From: Mycobacterium sp. IS-836
GTDB lineage: Bacteria; Actinomycetota; Actinomycetes; Mycobacteriales; Mycobacteriaceae
Direction of reading: 5' to 3'
Length of the DNA: 64,000 nt
NCBI RefSeq assembly: GCF_001954275.1
Contig: NZ_MBEU01000075.1
Span: 114,395 to 178,394 of the forward strand
Part shown: one piece after another, positions 42,650 through 52,286 of the stretch
Numbering within the stretch: position 1 is the first letter of the stretch
Layout of the letters: every line of letters begins with the position of its first letter
Made by a program: the position numbers and the translations under genes
Notes under the pieces: model-generated
Told to the model about the DNA's origin: nothing
The model's database searches: none
The model's input: the letters and a program-made list of their open reading frames with translations, nothing else

Positions 42650-43837
42650 ATGAAATTTGTGCTGGCAGCGTACGGAGGACGAGGCGACGTCGAGCCCTGC
42701 GTCGCCGTCGGCCGGGAGCTGCTGCGCCGCGGTCACGAGGTGTGCTTGGCCGTCCCGCCCAACATCGTCCATTTCGCCAAGTCTGCGGGACTCATTGCGG
42801 TCGCCTACGGGCCGGACACGCGCGAGCAGATGGACGGCGCCATGAATTTCATTGGCGGCGTGGGGAGTCTGATCAGTGCGTTGCCCCAACTCGTAGAGCG
42901 AGTCAGCCGGGTCTGGTTGGACAAAAGCGCGGCACTGACATCGCTGGCAACGGGCGCCGACCTGCTGGTGGCGCACATGAACGATCAGATGCTTGCCGCC
43001 AATGTCGCTGAGTATCATGCCATTCCGCTCGCGGCACTGCACGTCTTCCCGGCGCGGATCCTGGCCTCTGGGCCGCTGTATTCGGGCATAACGAAGGATG
43101 CTGAAGTCGCCCAACGCCGTGCGCTCGGCTTGCCGGAGGTACCCGGACCTTTAGCACCACAGCTGGCCGACGGCGGATTGCTGGAAATCCAGACCTACGA
43201 CGAGCTCTGCTTGCCCGGGCAACCGTCCCACTGGGTGGAGCCCGGCCGGCGCCCCTTCGTCGGCGCGCTGACCCTGGAGCTTCCGACGGACGCCGACGAC
43301 GACGTCTTGGCGTGGATTGCCACCGGAACTCCGCCGATCTATTTCGGCTTCGGCAGCACGCCGATCGACTCTCCCGCCGACATGGCCGCCATGATCGGCG
43401 CGGCCTGCGCGCAGCTGGGCGAGCGGGCGTTGATATGCAGCGGTGCGAGCGACTTCAGCCACGTTCCGCACTTCGACCACGTCAAGGTGGTTGGTGCGCT
43501 CAATTACGCGGAAATCTTTCCGGCCTGCCGCGCGGTAGTCCACCACGGCGGCTCGGGCACCACGGCCGCGGGCCTGCGCGCCGGAGTGCCGACGCTAATC
43601 CTTTGGGCTGTGTGGGACCAGCCGATGTGGGCGGCGGCCCTCGAACAACTGAAAATCGGTGTCGGGCGCCAATTTTCGGCTACTACCCGGGAATCTCTGG
43701 TCACCGACCTCCGCTCGATACTCGTTCCAGAGTGCGTGGCCCGCGCGCGTGAGGTCGCCACCCAAATGACGACACCGGCCGAAAGCGTCGCCAGGGCGGC
43801 CGATCTCCTCGAAGACGCCGCCCGCCTGGGCCACTAG
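42650..43837 (+). CDS. UGT-type glycosyltransferase (GT1), second copy
   Basis: 395 residues, closely related to the copy at 39016: both have AAYGxRGDVEP, GALTLELPTDADD and VVHHGGxGTTAAGxRAG. An ancient tandem duplication is likely, now with three genes between. The frame extends upstream through the MOSC gene, but ATG 42650 begins the domain. A methyltransferase starts 10 nt downstream, suggesting the product is glycosylated and methylated. Confidence 0.9.
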   Translation: MKFVLAAYGGRGDVEPCVAVGRELLRRGHEVCLAVPPNIVHFAKSAGLIAVAYGPDTREQMDGAMNFIGGVGSLISALPQLVERVSRVWLDKSAALTSLATGADLLVAHMNDQMLAANVAEYHAIPLAALHVFPARILASGPLYSGITKDAEVAQRRALGLPEVPGPLAPQLADGGLLEIQTYDELCLPGQPSHWVEPGRRPFVGALTLELPTDADDDVLAWIATGTPPIYFGFGSTPIDSPADMAAMIGAACAQLGERALICSGASDFSHVPHFDHVKVVGALNYAEIFPACRAVVHHGGSGTTAAGLRAGVPTLILWAVWDQPMWAAALEQLKIGVGRQFSATTRESLVTDLRSILVPECVARAREVATQMTTPAESVARAADLLEDAARLGH

Positions 43838-43847
43838 GCTCAGTCTG

Positions 43848-44891
43848 GTGGAGGATCGGGGCGCGAGATCTTTCGATCCGTCGGCGCTGCGCGAAGCGAT
43901 GGCCCGGCGGCTGTATCGCCGCGCGGAGGCCGAGGGTCAAATCAGGCTGCCGGCCGTCCCGGGACTGCTCGACGAGTACGTCTCGATGTGCCAGAACCTC
44001 TTTGCCAGCTTGGGCATACAACACACGGCCGACCAAGCCGCTCAGCTCAAGTCCGTGCTCCAGCACGAGCTGGAGAAGGCATTCAAGGGCTCGTCGCGGT
44101 CGAACATCGTCATTTCGTTTGACACCCCCTTCGGGACGGGGCTGAACTATCGCGTCAAAGCCGAGGTGTCGACCATCGCGGTCGAATACGACCACTGGGT
44201 CGCCACTCGTAAGGGGCCGCTGTTCGGCACCGAAGCGGACGCGCGTGTGGTGGCGCTGGCCGACGAGGCCGCCGATGCCCGGTCCACCCGCGTCCTTGAC
44301 ATCGGCGCCGGGACCGGGCGCAACGCCCTTGCGCTGGCCCGGCGGGGGCACCCAGTGGACGCGGTCGAGATGGCGCCGAAGTTCGCCGAGATCATTCGAT
44401 CTGAGGCAGAACGGGATTCACTGCCCGTGCGTGTGATCGAGAGCGATGTCTTTACGGCCGTGGAGGGCGTTCACGACGCGTATCAGCTCATCGTGGCGTC
44501 GGAATTGGTGCCCGACTTCCGGACGACGCGGGAGCTGCGCGGCATGTTCGAACTCGCCGCGGACTGCCTGGCTCTCGGAGGACGCCTGGTGTTCAACACC
44601 TTCGCGGCGCGCCAGGGCTACACCCCCGACGACGCCGCGCGGGAATTCGGACAGCAATGCAACAGCACGATCTTCACCCGCGACGAGCTCGCGGAGGCCG
44701 CGGGCGAGCTCCCCCTTGCGCTCATTGCCGACGACCTCGCCTACGAGTACGAGAGAACCCACTTGCCCGAGGGCGCTTGGCCGCCCACCGCGTGGTTCGA
44801 GGGATGGGCCCATGGCTTGGACGTGTTCGACGTGGAGCGAGACGAGTCGCCCATCGAGTTGCGCTGGCTCGTCTACCAGAAGGAAGCCTGA
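43848..44891 (+). CDS. class I SAM-dependent methyltransferase
   Basis: 347 residues. SAM motif VLDIGAGTGRNALALARRGHPVDAVEM (about 146-172), with a long helical N-terminal region. Located 10 nt after the glycosyltransferase, probably co-transcribed. GTG start. The acceptor is unknown; sugar or lipid methylation is inferred from the neighbour. Confidence 0.88.
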   Translation: MEDRGARSFDPSALREAMARRLYRRAEAEGQIRLPAVPGLLDEYVSMCQNLFASLGIQHTADQAAQLKSVLQHELEKAFKGSSRSNIVISFDTPFGTGLNYRVKAEVSTIAVEYDHWVATRKGPLFGTEADARVVALADEAADARSTRVLDIGAGTGRNALALARRGHPVDAVEMAPKFAEIIRSEAERDSLPVRVIESDVFTAVEGVHDAYQLIVASELVPDFRTTRELRGMFELAADCLALGGRLVFNTFAARQGYTPDDAAREFGQQCNSTIFTRDELAEAAGELPLALIADDLAYEYERTHLPEGAWPPTAWFEGWAHGLDVFDVERDESPIELRWLVYQKEA

Positions 44892-44910
44892 GTCCTTCGC
44901 GTCCTGTGGG

Positions 44911-46416
44911 CTAGGCCGTCAAACCGCGAGTTGCGGGCCCTTCCAGCAGCGTGCCGTCCGGGGCGAATCGTGATCCGTGCAGCGGGCACTCCCACGCCTG
45001 ATCCGCGTCGTTCCAGTTCACGATTCCGCCAAGGTGTGGGCACACCGGCGAGACGGTGTGCTCGGTGCCGTCGACCCGGCACCTGGCCTCCAAATGCCAA
45101 GGGGGTCCGCTCACGACCCCGCCCTCGCCGTTGACGGGGCTGCGATGGCCGGTACGAATCACCGGGGTGATCCAGCCCTTGGTCAGGTTGAAACCGACCT
45201 CGAGGTTGGCCTGCACCGCGGTCAGCAGGCCCGACAGCTCGTGGGGGCTCCAACTGGCGAACGCGCCGGCCCAGTCCATCCGCCCGCCCAGGATGCGGCT
45301 CGACAACGCCAATGCCGCGGCGGGCCCGTTCGTCATACCCCATTTGTTGAAACCCGTTGCGACAAAGATGCTTTCGCTGTTCGGAAGGATGGGGCCCACA
45401 TACGGCAAATGGTCAATGGGTGTGTAATCCTGCGCCGACCAAAAGTGAGTCTGCACCGCACCGGGGTAATGCCTGCGTGCCCACGACGACAGCTCCGCCA
45501 GCGCCTCGGACGGGCTCTTTTCCCGGCCGACGGTATGGCCCGCCCCGCCAACGATCAGCAGCTCCCCGTCCGCGACCGGCGCGTAGCGCACCGACCGCGT
45601 CGGCGAGTCGGCGGAGATCATCATCGGCCGCGTGACGTTTCCAGGAACCTTGAAGGCCAAGCAGTAGGAACGGCTCGGTTTCACCCGCGCGAAGTAACCA
45701 CCCCGATCCAAGATCGGGATCCCGGTGGCAAGCACCAGCTGCCCGGCGGCGAGTTCCACGTCCTGCTGGTCGGCGTCGTTGACGTGCACGTGCACCCCTG
45801 CGCCGCGTGTGGAGACCCGCCGGACACGGGCGTGCTCGACCAATCGTCCACCGCGGTTGAGTAACTCCGTGGCCAACATGTCCAGGAACGGCATCGGGTC
45901 GAACTGCGCCTGGTGGGGCAGCCGCACACCGCCGTGATACGGGAATGGCACGCCGGCGTCGTCCTCCCATACCGCGGGCAGGTCGACAGCCTGGCAAGCC
46001 TCCAATTCCCGCCGCGCGGACGGCACGCCCTTGGCGGACTGCGCATAGGTGTAGGCGTCCTCGCGTTGAACCGCGATGCCGTGGGACTCGCAGTACTCGA
46101 GCACCCAGTCCTGGCCTTCCCGGTTGCCGTCGATGTAGGCCCGTGCCACCTTCTTGCCGTGCCTCGGTAGGACCTTCGACAACTGGGTCCCCTGCAACAA
46201 GCTGATTTTGGCGGTGGTGTTGCCGGTCGCGCAGGAACCGACGGTATGCGCCTCCAAGACCAGCACGTCCTTGCCGGCACGGCTCAGCAGAACCGCTGTC
46301 ATCAGCCCGGTGATGCCGGCCCCGACGACGATGACATCGGCGGACGCCGGACCGTCCGCAAGCCGGCTGGCTGTCCAAGATTGTTCGGCTCGCTCGGCGA
46401 ACCATAAAGAAGTCAT
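44911..46416 (-). CDS. FAD-dependent oxidoreductase with C-terminal Rieske domain
   Basis: 501 residues. N-terminal FAD motif VIVVGAGITGLMTAVLL (about 28-44) of the DAO fold. C-terminal [2Fe-2S] Rieske motif CPHLGGIVNW...CPLHGSRF (Cys-x-His and Cys-x2-His) at about 455-480. This combination occurs in bacterial oxidoreductases of unclear substrate. ATG 46416 begins the FAD domain. Convergent with the methyltransferase. Confidence 0.9.
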   Translation of the reverse strand: MTSLWFAERAEQSWTASRLADGPASADVIVVGAGITGLMTAVLLSRAGKDVLVLEAHTVGSCATGNTTAKISLLQGTQLSKVLPRHGKKVARAYIDGNREGQDWVLEYCESHGIAVQREDAYTYAQSAKGVPSARRELEACQAVDLPAVWEDDAGVPFPYHGGVRLPHQAQFDPMPFLDMLATELLNRGGRLVEHARVRRVSTRGAGVHVHVNDADQQDVELAAGQLVLATGIPILDRGGYFARVKPSRSYCLAFKVPGNVTRPMMISADSPTRSVRYAPVADGELLIVGGAGHTVGREKSPSEALAELSSWARRHYPGAVQTHFWSAQDYTPIDHLPYVGPILPNSESIFVATGFNKWGMTNGPAAALALSSRILGGRMDWAGAFASWSPHELSGLLTAVQANLEVGFNLTKGWITPVIRTGHRSPVNGEGGVVSGPPWHLEARCRVDGTEHTVSPVCPHLGGIVNWNDADQAWECPLHGSRFAPDGTLLEGPATRGLTA

Positions 46417-46476
46417 GCCTGGGCTGGTACCCGGCAGCGGCGTCGGGAAACGGGCCTGTCGGCCGCGCACGCGCGC

Positions 46477-47232
46477 TTACGCGCGCTTCAGCTGCGCTAT
46501 TGCCTGCTTCAGCGAATCCTCGGCGGCGCGGTTTTCTTGCTGCGCTTTGTCGTAGCGGTCGTCGGCTCTCTTCATCTCGCGCTCGGCCTCGCGCAGGCTA
46601 TCCGCCGCGTCGTCCCGACGCTGCCGAGCCGCGTCGCGCTCGGCGCGACGGCGCGACAGCACGCGCTCGGCTTCGGCTTTGGCCCGCTCCGCGGCGGCGA
46701 GGGCGGCCTTCAACTTGTCCCTGCGGGCGTCCTGGTGGCGCTCCGGCCCCTTCGCGACCGGCGCCGCGCCCCCGAATTCGCCGAAACCCGACCATGTTTC
46801 GGCCCTGGCCAGCCGGCCGAGTCGCGTCCTGACGTCGGGATCGGCGATCGCGGCTTGCAGTGTGCCGGTCAGGTCGTCACGCAGCGTCGCCGACGGCTTG
46901 TTCACCTCGGCGGCTTCGAAAGCGGCCCGCGCGAGTTCGTCGATGAGCCGGTGCTGTTCGGCGGACAAATCGCGGATACGGTCGCCATCCATTGCGGAGT
47001 GCGCGGCGCGCAGGCGATCACCCAGGTCGGCCAGGCGCTGTTTGACGTCGTCGTGTTGGAGCACCAGCCGGTTGGCGATCCACGCCGCCGTCGTAGGTTT
47101 GCGCGCCGCGGAGATCCGTTTGGCGGCGGCTTCGTCACCGCGGCGCCTGGCGGCCGCGGCCAGTTCGGTGCGCTGTGCGGTGAATGCGCCGGGCTCCACC
47201 GAGTACAGACGGTCAAGATCGTCGTCGGCCAT
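46477..47232 (-). CDS. coiled-coil protein, hypothetical
   Basis: 251 residues. N-terminal globular helical part (DLDRLYSVEPGAFTAQRTELAAAARRRGD; ARKPTTAAWIANRLVL), then a long Ala/Arg/Glu-rich coiled coil (about 160-250). Conserved in mycobacteria as I recall; function unknown. Divergent from the L,D-transpeptidase. Confidence 0.72.
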   Translation of the reverse strand: MADDDLDRLYSVEPGAFTAQRTELAAAARRRGDEAAAKRISAARKPTTAAWIANRLVLQHDDVKQRLADLGDRLRAAHSAMDGDRIRDLSAEQHRLIDELARAAFEAAEVNKPSATLRDDLTGTLQAAIADPDVRTRLGRLARAETWSGFGEFGGAAPVAKGPERHQDARRDKLKAALAAAERAKAEAERVLSRRRAERDAARQRRDDAADSLREAEREMKRADDRYDKAQQENRAAEDSLKQAIAQLKRA

Positions 47233-47319
47233 GACGCCGTGATCCCTCGGCACGCGGTTTCAGGCCCCAGGCGCCGCGGGTACCTGATCAACAACAACGC
47301 GAGGATTCGGCCAACTCTT

Positions 47320-48546
47320 ATGACGTCCATTAACCGTGCACAGCTCGTTCGTCGGTACCTGCTGGCCGCCTTCGTTGTCGTCGGAGTGGTCGGCGCCGGC
47401 AGCTGCACCGCCCGTCCGACGTCCGAGCCGTCCGGGCCGGCGCGGGTGACGATCATGCCCGGCCCCGACACGCGTGACGTCGATCCGCTCACGCCGGTCA
47501 TGGTCAAAGCCGACACGGGGAAGCTGACCGGTGTCCGCATGGTCAACGACGCCGGCAGACCGGTTGAGGGAATCATGACCCCGGACAACACCGTCTGGAA
47601 GCCCACCGCCCCCCTGGGCTACGGACGCACGTACACGCTGACGCTCACCAGCGTCGGGCCGAACGGCGTTGCGGGCACCCAAGTGTCGACGTTCTCCACC
47701 CTGCTGCCGCCCAATCAGACCAAGGTCTCACTGACCACGACATCCGAAGCGGCCCTGCAAGAAGGCGGGACCTACGGCGTGGGAACGGTGGTCGTCGCCC
47801 ACTTCGACGAGCAAGTCGCCGACCGGGCGGCAGCCGAACGACAGCTCAAAGTGACCACCAACCCTCCCGTGCAGGGTTCGTGGTTCTGGGTCGACAGCCA
47901 AAACGCTCACTGGCGACCCGAGCACTACTACGCGCCGGGCAGCACAATCACCGCCGAAGCCAAGATCTATGGAATTGCGTTGGGCGACGGCCTATTCGGG
48001 CAGGAAGACACCCGAGTGTCATTCCGCATCGGCGACGCGCACGTATCCATCGCCGACGATGCCACGAAAATGGTCAGCGTCTTCAACAACGGCGCGCTAG
48101 TCCGGACCATGCCCACGTCGATGGGAATGGGCGGCACCGAAACCATCGGCTCGCAGACGATTTCGCTGTGGACTCCCCCGGGCGTCTACACCGTGCTCGA
48201 CAAGGGCAACCCGGTCGTGATGGACTCCTCCACCTTCGGACTGCCCAAGAATTCCCGCCTCGGATATCGCGAGACCATCAACTACGCGACCAAAATCAGC
48301 AGTGACGGCATCTACCTGCACCAGCTCGACGCGACGGTGTGGGCCCAGGGCCACACCGACACCTCGCACGGATGCTTGAACCTCAACGGCGACAACGCAA
48401 AATGGTTCTACGACTTCTCGGTGCCCGGCGACATCGTCGAGGTCCGCAACACCGGCGGACCGCCGCTGAAGCTGTCGCAGAACGGCGACTGGACGCTCAG
48501 CTGGGACCAATGGCGCAAGGGCAGCGCCCTGGCGCCGCCGTCGTGA
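47320..48546 (+). CDS. L,D-transpeptidase (LdtB-like)
   Basis: 408 residues. Lipobox region VGAGSC marks a lipoprotein. Two Ig-like domains lead to the YkuD catalytic domain, with the active-site motif TSHGCLNL (Cys about 353). Forms 3-3 crosslinks in peptidoglycan. Overall pattern follows M. tuberculosis LdtB (Rv2518c). ATG 47320 begins the signal; a frame from far upstream crosses the coiled-coil gene and was rejected. Confidence 0.92.
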   Translation: MTSINRAQLVRRYLLAAFVVVGVVGAGSCTARPTSEPSGPARVTIMPGPDTRDVDPLTPVMVKADTGKLTGVRMVNDAGRPVEGIMTPDNTVWKPTAPLGYGRTYTLTLTSVGPNGVAGTQVSTFSTLLPPNQTKVSLTTTSEAALQEGGTYGVGTVVVAHFDEQVADRAAAERQLKVTTNPPVQGSWFWVDSQNAHWRPEHYYAPGSTITAEAKIYGIALGDGLFGQEDTRVSFRIGDAHVSIADDATKMVSVFNNGALVRTMPTSMGMGGTETIGSQTISLWTPPGVYTVLDKGNPVVMDSSTFGLPKNSRLGYRETINYATKISSDGIYLHQLDATVWAQGHTDTSHGCLNLNGDNAKWFYDFSVPGDIVEVRNTGGPPLKLSQNGDWTLSWDQWRKGSALAPPS

Positions 48547-48608
48547 GGTGCGCACCGCCGGCTCGGCGCCGATCGGTTTGACTCGTCCGGATCCCCGCCA
48601 GGAAACTC

Positions 48609-48637
48609 TTGACTGATTCCAGATAAGGGGCCATATT
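48609..48637 (+). promoter_or_regulatory. furA promoter
   Basis: TTGACT (48609-48614) and CATATT (48632-48637) with a 17-nt spacer, ending 6 nt before the furA GTG. The spacing implies a leaderless mRNA, as reported for mycobacterial furA. The AT-rich bases between the boxes are where FurA would bind to repress itself and katG. Confidence 0.75.
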
Positions 48638-48643
48638 GGCAGG

Positions 48644-49084
48644 GTGTCCTCATCGGCGGACTACGCGGAACAGCTGCGGATGGCCGATCTGCGTGTGACA
48701 CGGCCCAGAGTCGCCGTGCTGGAGGCGGTACACGCCCATCCGCATGCCGACACCGAGACGATCTTCTCGGCGGTGCGGCTGGGGCTGCCCGATGTTTCCC
48801 GACAAGCGGTGTACGACGTCCTCAACGCGCTGACCTCCGCGGGCCTGGTTCGGCGGATCCAGCCGTTGGGCTTGGTCGCCCGCTACGAGTCCCGGGTCGG
48901 CGACAACCATCACCACGTCGTATGCCGATCCTGCGGTGTCATCGCGGACATCGACTGCGCCGTCGGTTCGGCGCCGTGCCTAACCCCGTCGGATGGCGAC
49001 AACGTCCTGGATGGTTTCGTTCTCGACGAGGCCGAGGTCATCTATTGGGGCCTGTGCCCCGACTGCTCGACGGCAGATTCTTGA
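48644..49084 (+). CDS. furA: FurA, peroxide-sensing Fur-family repressor
   Basis: 146 residues. Winged helix (VSRQAVYDVLNALTSAGLVRRI), metal-binding HHH segment (GDNHHHVVCRSCG) and C-terminal Cys pair (GLCPDC). Represses its own promoter and katG; oxidation by peroxide relieves it. katG follows 49 bp downstream, the conserved mycobacterial order. Confidence 0.95.
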   Translation: MSSSADYAEQLRMADLRVTRPRVAVLEAVHAHPHADTETIFSAVRLGLPDVSRQAVYDVLNALTSAGLVRRIQPLGLVARYESRVGDNHHHVVCRSCGVIADIDCAVGSAPCLTPSDGDNVLDGFVLDEAEVIYWGLCPDCSTADS

Positions 49085-49133
49085 TCACTCCGGTGATCGT
49101 GGCCCGATTTACCCACCACCCGAAAGGAATGTT

Positions 49134-51317
49134 GTGTCAGAGAGCGAAAACCCGACTATCGAGGCGCCGAAGCCGAAATCGCATGCGCCACTGACTAATC
49201 GGGACTGGTGGCCCGACCAGATCGATGTGTCGACGCTGCACCCGCACTCCCCCCAGTCCAATCCGCTCGGCGATGACTTCGACTACGCCGAGGAGTTCGC
49301 CAAGCTCGACGTCGACGCGCTCAAGGCCGACGTGATCTCGGTGATGACCACCTCGCAGGATTGGTGGCCCGCCGACTACGGCCATTACGGCGGCCTGTTC
49401 ATCCGGATGAGCTGGCACGCCGCCGGTACCTACCGCATCCATGATGGCCGCGGCGGCGGCGGACAGGGCATGCAGCGCTTTGCCCCGCTCAACAGCTGGC
49501 CGGACAACGTGAGCCTGGACAAGGCCCGCCGGCTGCTGTGGCCGGTGAAGAAGAAGTACGGCAACAAGATCTCCTGGGCGGATCTGATCATCTTCGCCGG
49601 CAACTGCGCCTTAGAGTCGATGGGCTTCAAGACCTTCGGCTTTGCGTTCGGCCGCGAAGACGTCTGGGAGCCAGAAGAAATCCTCTGGGGCGAAGAGGAC
49701 GAATGGCTGGGCACCAACAAGCGCTACTCGGGCGAGCGGAACCTCGCGCAGCCCTACGGCGCGACCACCATGGGCCTGATCTATGTGAATCCGGAAGGCC
49801 CCGAGGGCAAGCCGGACCCGATCGCGGCGGCGATCGACATCCGCGAGACGTTCGGCCGGATGGCGATGAACGACGAGGAGACCGCCGCGCTGATCGTCGG
49901 GGGCCACAGCTTCGGCAAGACCCACGGCGCCGGCAGTGGCGACCTGGTCGGCCCCGAACCGGAGGCCGCGCCGATCGAACAACAGGGCCTGGGCTGGAAG
50001 AGCTCGTTCGGCAGTGGCGCCGGCGGGGACGCCATCACCAGCGGCCTGGAGGTGGTCTGGACACCCACCCCGACGAAGTGGGACAACACCTTCCTGGAGA
50101 CCCTGTACGGCTACGAGTGGGAGCTGACCAAGAGCCCCGGCGATGCCTGGCAGTTCGTCGCCAAGGATGGCGCGGGCGCGGGCACCATCCCCGACCCGTT
50201 CGGCGGGCCGGGCCGCGCCCCGACGATGTTGGTCACCGACATCTCGCTGCGGGAGTCCCCGATCTACCGCGACATCACGCGTCGCTGGCTCGACCATCCC
50301 GAGGAGCTGACCGAGGCGTTCGCCAAGGCCTGGTACAAGCTGCTGCATCGCGACATGGGACCCATCACCCGCTACCTCGGGCCGTGGGTCGCCGAGCCTC
50401 AGCTCTGGCAGGACCCGGTTCCGGCCGTCGACCACGAGCTGGTCGACGAAAAGGACATCGCGGCGCTGAAGAAGAAAGTGCTGGAATCCGGCCTGACGGT
50501 TCAGCAGCTGGTCAAGACCGCTTGGTCGGCCGCGTCCAGCTTCCGCCGCACCGACAAGCGCGGCGGCGCGAACGGCGGGCGGTTGCGCCTCGGGCCGCAG
50601 CGCAGCTGGGAGTGCAACGAGCCCTCGGAACTGGACAAGGTGTTGCCGGTGCTGGAGCGCATCCAGCAGGACTTCAACGCATCGGCGGCCGGCGGCAAGA
50701 AGATCTCGCTGGCCGACCTGATCGTGCTGGCCGGTTCCGCGGCGGTCGAGAAGGCGGCCAAGGACGCCGGGTACGAGATCGCGGTGCACTTCGCGCCGGG
50801 CCGCACCGACGCATCGCAGGAGAACACCGACGTCGACTCGTTCGCGGTGCTCGAGCCGCGCGCCGACGGATTCCGCAACTACATCCGTCCGGGCGAGAAG
50901 GCGCCGCTGGAGCAACTGCTGGTCGAGCGGGCGTACCTGCTGGGCGTGACGGCTCCGGAATTGACGGTGCTGGTCGGTGGTCTGCGGGCCCTCGGTGCCA
51001 ATCACGGCGGCAGCAAGCACGGCGTCTTCACCGACAGGCCCGGCACGTTGACCAATGACTTCTTCGTCAACCTGGTCGACATGGGCAACGAGTGGAAGGC
51101 ATCGGAGTCGGCGGAGAACGTCTACGAGGTGCTCGACCGCTCTACGGGTCAGCTGAAGTGGACCGCCACCGCCAACGACCTGGTGTTCGGCTCCAATTCG
51201 GTGCTGCGCGCGCTGTCCGAGGTCTACGCGCAGGACGACGCCCACGGGAAGTTCGTGGAGGACTTCGTCGCGGCGTGGGTCAAGGTCATGAACGCCGACC
51301 GGTTCGATCTCAAGTAA
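49134..51317 (+). CDS. katG: catalase-peroxidase KatG
   Basis: 727 residues. Breaks down hydrogen peroxide; in M. tuberculosis it also activates isoniazid. Distal Arg-Trp-His in FIRMSWHAAGTYRIHDG, the Met-Tyr-Trp crosslink partners (GLIYVNPEGP and GRMAMNDEETAAL), and proximal GGHSFGKTHGAG are intact. The position of M. tuberculosis Ser315 is Ser here (DAITSGLEVV). GTG 49134 follows AAAGGAA. A terminator lies 28 bp after the stop. Confidence 0.97.
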   Translation: MSESENPTIEAPKPKSHAPLTNRDWWPDQIDVSTLHPHSPQSNPLGDDFDYAEEFAKLDVDALKADVISVMTTSQDWWPADYGHYGGLFIRMSWHAAGTYRIHDGRGGGGQGMQRFAPLNSWPDNVSLDKARRLLWPVKKKYGNKISWADLIIFAGNCALESMGFKTFGFAFGREDVWEPEEILWGEEDEWLGTNKRYSGERNLAQPYGATTMGLIYVNPEGPEGKPDPIAAAIDIRETFGRMAMNDEETAALIVGGHSFGKTHGAGSGDLVGPEPEAAPIEQQGLGWKSSFGSGAGGDAITSGLEVVWTPTPTKWDNTFLETLYGYEWELTKSPGDAWQFVAKDGAGAGTIPDPFGGPGRAPTMLVTDISLRESPIYRDITRRWLDHPEELTEAFAKAWYKLLHRDMGPITRYLGPWVAEPQLWQDPVPAVDHELVDEKDIAALKKKVLESGLTVQQLVKTAWSAASSFRRTDKRGGANGGRLRLGPQRSWECNEPSELDKVLPVLERIQQDFNASAAGGKKISLADLIVLAGSAAVEKAAKDAGYEIAVHFAPGRTDASQENTDVDSFAVLEPRADGFRNYIRPGEKAPLEQLLVERAYLLGVTAPELTVLVGGLRALGANHGGSKHGVFTDRPGTLTNDFFVNLVDMGNEWKASESAENVYEVLDRSTGQLKWTATANDLVFGSNSVLRALSEVYAQDDAHGKFVEDFVAAWVKVMNADRFDLK

Positions 51318-51344
51318 CGCAGGGTCTGGTCAGCGAGACCACGC

Positions 51345-51377
51345 GACGCCCCTCGAGCAATCGGCTCGGGGGGCGTC
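51345..51377 (+). terminator. katG terminator
   Basis: 14-nt stem (GACGCCCCTCGAGC against its complement with one wobble) and a 5-nt loop, followed by GTCGTTTT. It fits a rho-independent terminator. Confidence 0.8.
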
Positions 51378-51452
51378 GTCGTTTTGGCCCTTCCGCGACA
51401 CATAAACCAGGCACACGACACGCCGTGGTCGGTCGCAATGGTGACTTTTGGG

Positions 51453-52223
51453 TCAGCGGTCCAAATCCCACTGTCCGTAGTCGGCCGCGAGGACCTCGTC
51501 GACGTCCACATTGATGCCGCCCAGCAGCGGACCCGGGTTCGACGGGCTGTTGACCACGGCCTGATACAGCACGGCCATCGGTTCGCGCGCGCCGTTCGAC
51601 CACGACCTCGTCTGCCACGCCCAGCGGTGGCCCGGGGTGGTCGAGTTTCCGATGACGCCGTCGCGGATCGCCCAGCCGCAGGCCCGGGCATGCCCATAGA
51701 TGCCGGTGCGCCCCACGCCCAGGGCCGAGTTGATGCCCCGAAACCATTGCACCGCAGGGCCATTCCAGGTGTTCTCGTCGATGTTGTCATCGACGCTGAA
51801 GAAGATCGGCGCCGAATTCGTACCCCCGGCCGCGCCGTGGAGGCGCAAGGCCGTCTGGGCGTCCGCCACGCCGCCGTCGTAGCCGCGGGTGTAGTCCGAC
51901 GGCGTGGGCCACCCGGGCTTGCCGTACTGGAAGTTGCTGACGATGTGAAGACCCGCGGCCCGCAGCGCGTCCGCGTACTCGCGGGTGATGGGTTTTGCCT
52001 CGAAGTGCGCGCCCGGCCGCTCCTCGGACACGTAGTTCACCACCCCGTCGTAGCCCGCCGACTTGATCTCGTCCGGCGCGATCCTGCGCTCCGCAAAGTC
52101 GATCAGCGTGACGCCCGCGGCTCGTGCGTTCGGTTCGTTGACCGTCGCGGCGACCGACCCCAGGCCCAGCAGAACCGGTGCAGCGTACTTAAGGACATCG
52201 CGTCGCGAAACCGAACCGCGCAC
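51453..52223 (-). CDS. DUF1906 glycoside-hydrolase-like secreted protein, second copy
   Basis: 256 residues from GTG 52223, with twin-arginine motif SRRDVLKYAAPVLLG and DUF1906 domain (LIDFAERRIAPDEIKSAGY; YQYG replaced by FQYGKPGW; FFSVDDNI). Closer to Rv2525c at the Tat motif than the copy at 19530. The two copies share much of their domain. Longer upstream frame rejected. Confidence 0.88.
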   Translation of the reverse strand: MRGSVSRRDVLKYAAPVLLGLGSVAATVNEPNARAAGVTLIDFAERRIAPDEIKSAGYDGVVNYVSEERPGAHFEAKPITREYADALRAAGLHIVSNFQYGKPGWPTPSDYTRGYDGGVADAQTALRLHGAAGGTNSAPIFFSVDDNIDENTWNGPAVQWFRGINSALGVGRTGIYGHARACGWAIRDGVIGNSTTPGHRWAWQTRSWSNGAREPMAVLYQAVVNSPSNPGPLLGGINVDVDEVLAADYGQWDLDR

Positions 52224-52257
52224 CGCGCGATCGTAGCAAACGGGTCGACCACGCTCG

Positions 52258-52286
52258 TTGCATCGGTTAGCTGATCGAACTATAGT
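52258..52286 (+). promoter_or_regulatory. promoter of the glycosyltransferase operon
   Basis: TTGCAT (52258-52263) and TATAGT (52281-52286), 17-nt spacer, pointing to the GT4 gene about 107 bp downstream. An inverted repeat follows at once, so the promoter looks repressible. Confidence 0.6.

Noticed and set aside
39016..43837. Glycopeptidolipid gene cluster
   Set aside because: Only two Gtf-like genes are present; no peptide synthetase, rhamnose or mps genes.
45413..46405. 330-codon minus-strand ORF within the Rieske oxidoreductase
   Set aside because: Same strand but other frame; no domain, while the chosen frame has FAD and Rieske motifs.
49538..51245. Long ORFs inside katG on both strands
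   Set aside because: High GC makes stops rare; these frames mirror katG codons and give Arg/Gly-rich products with no domains.
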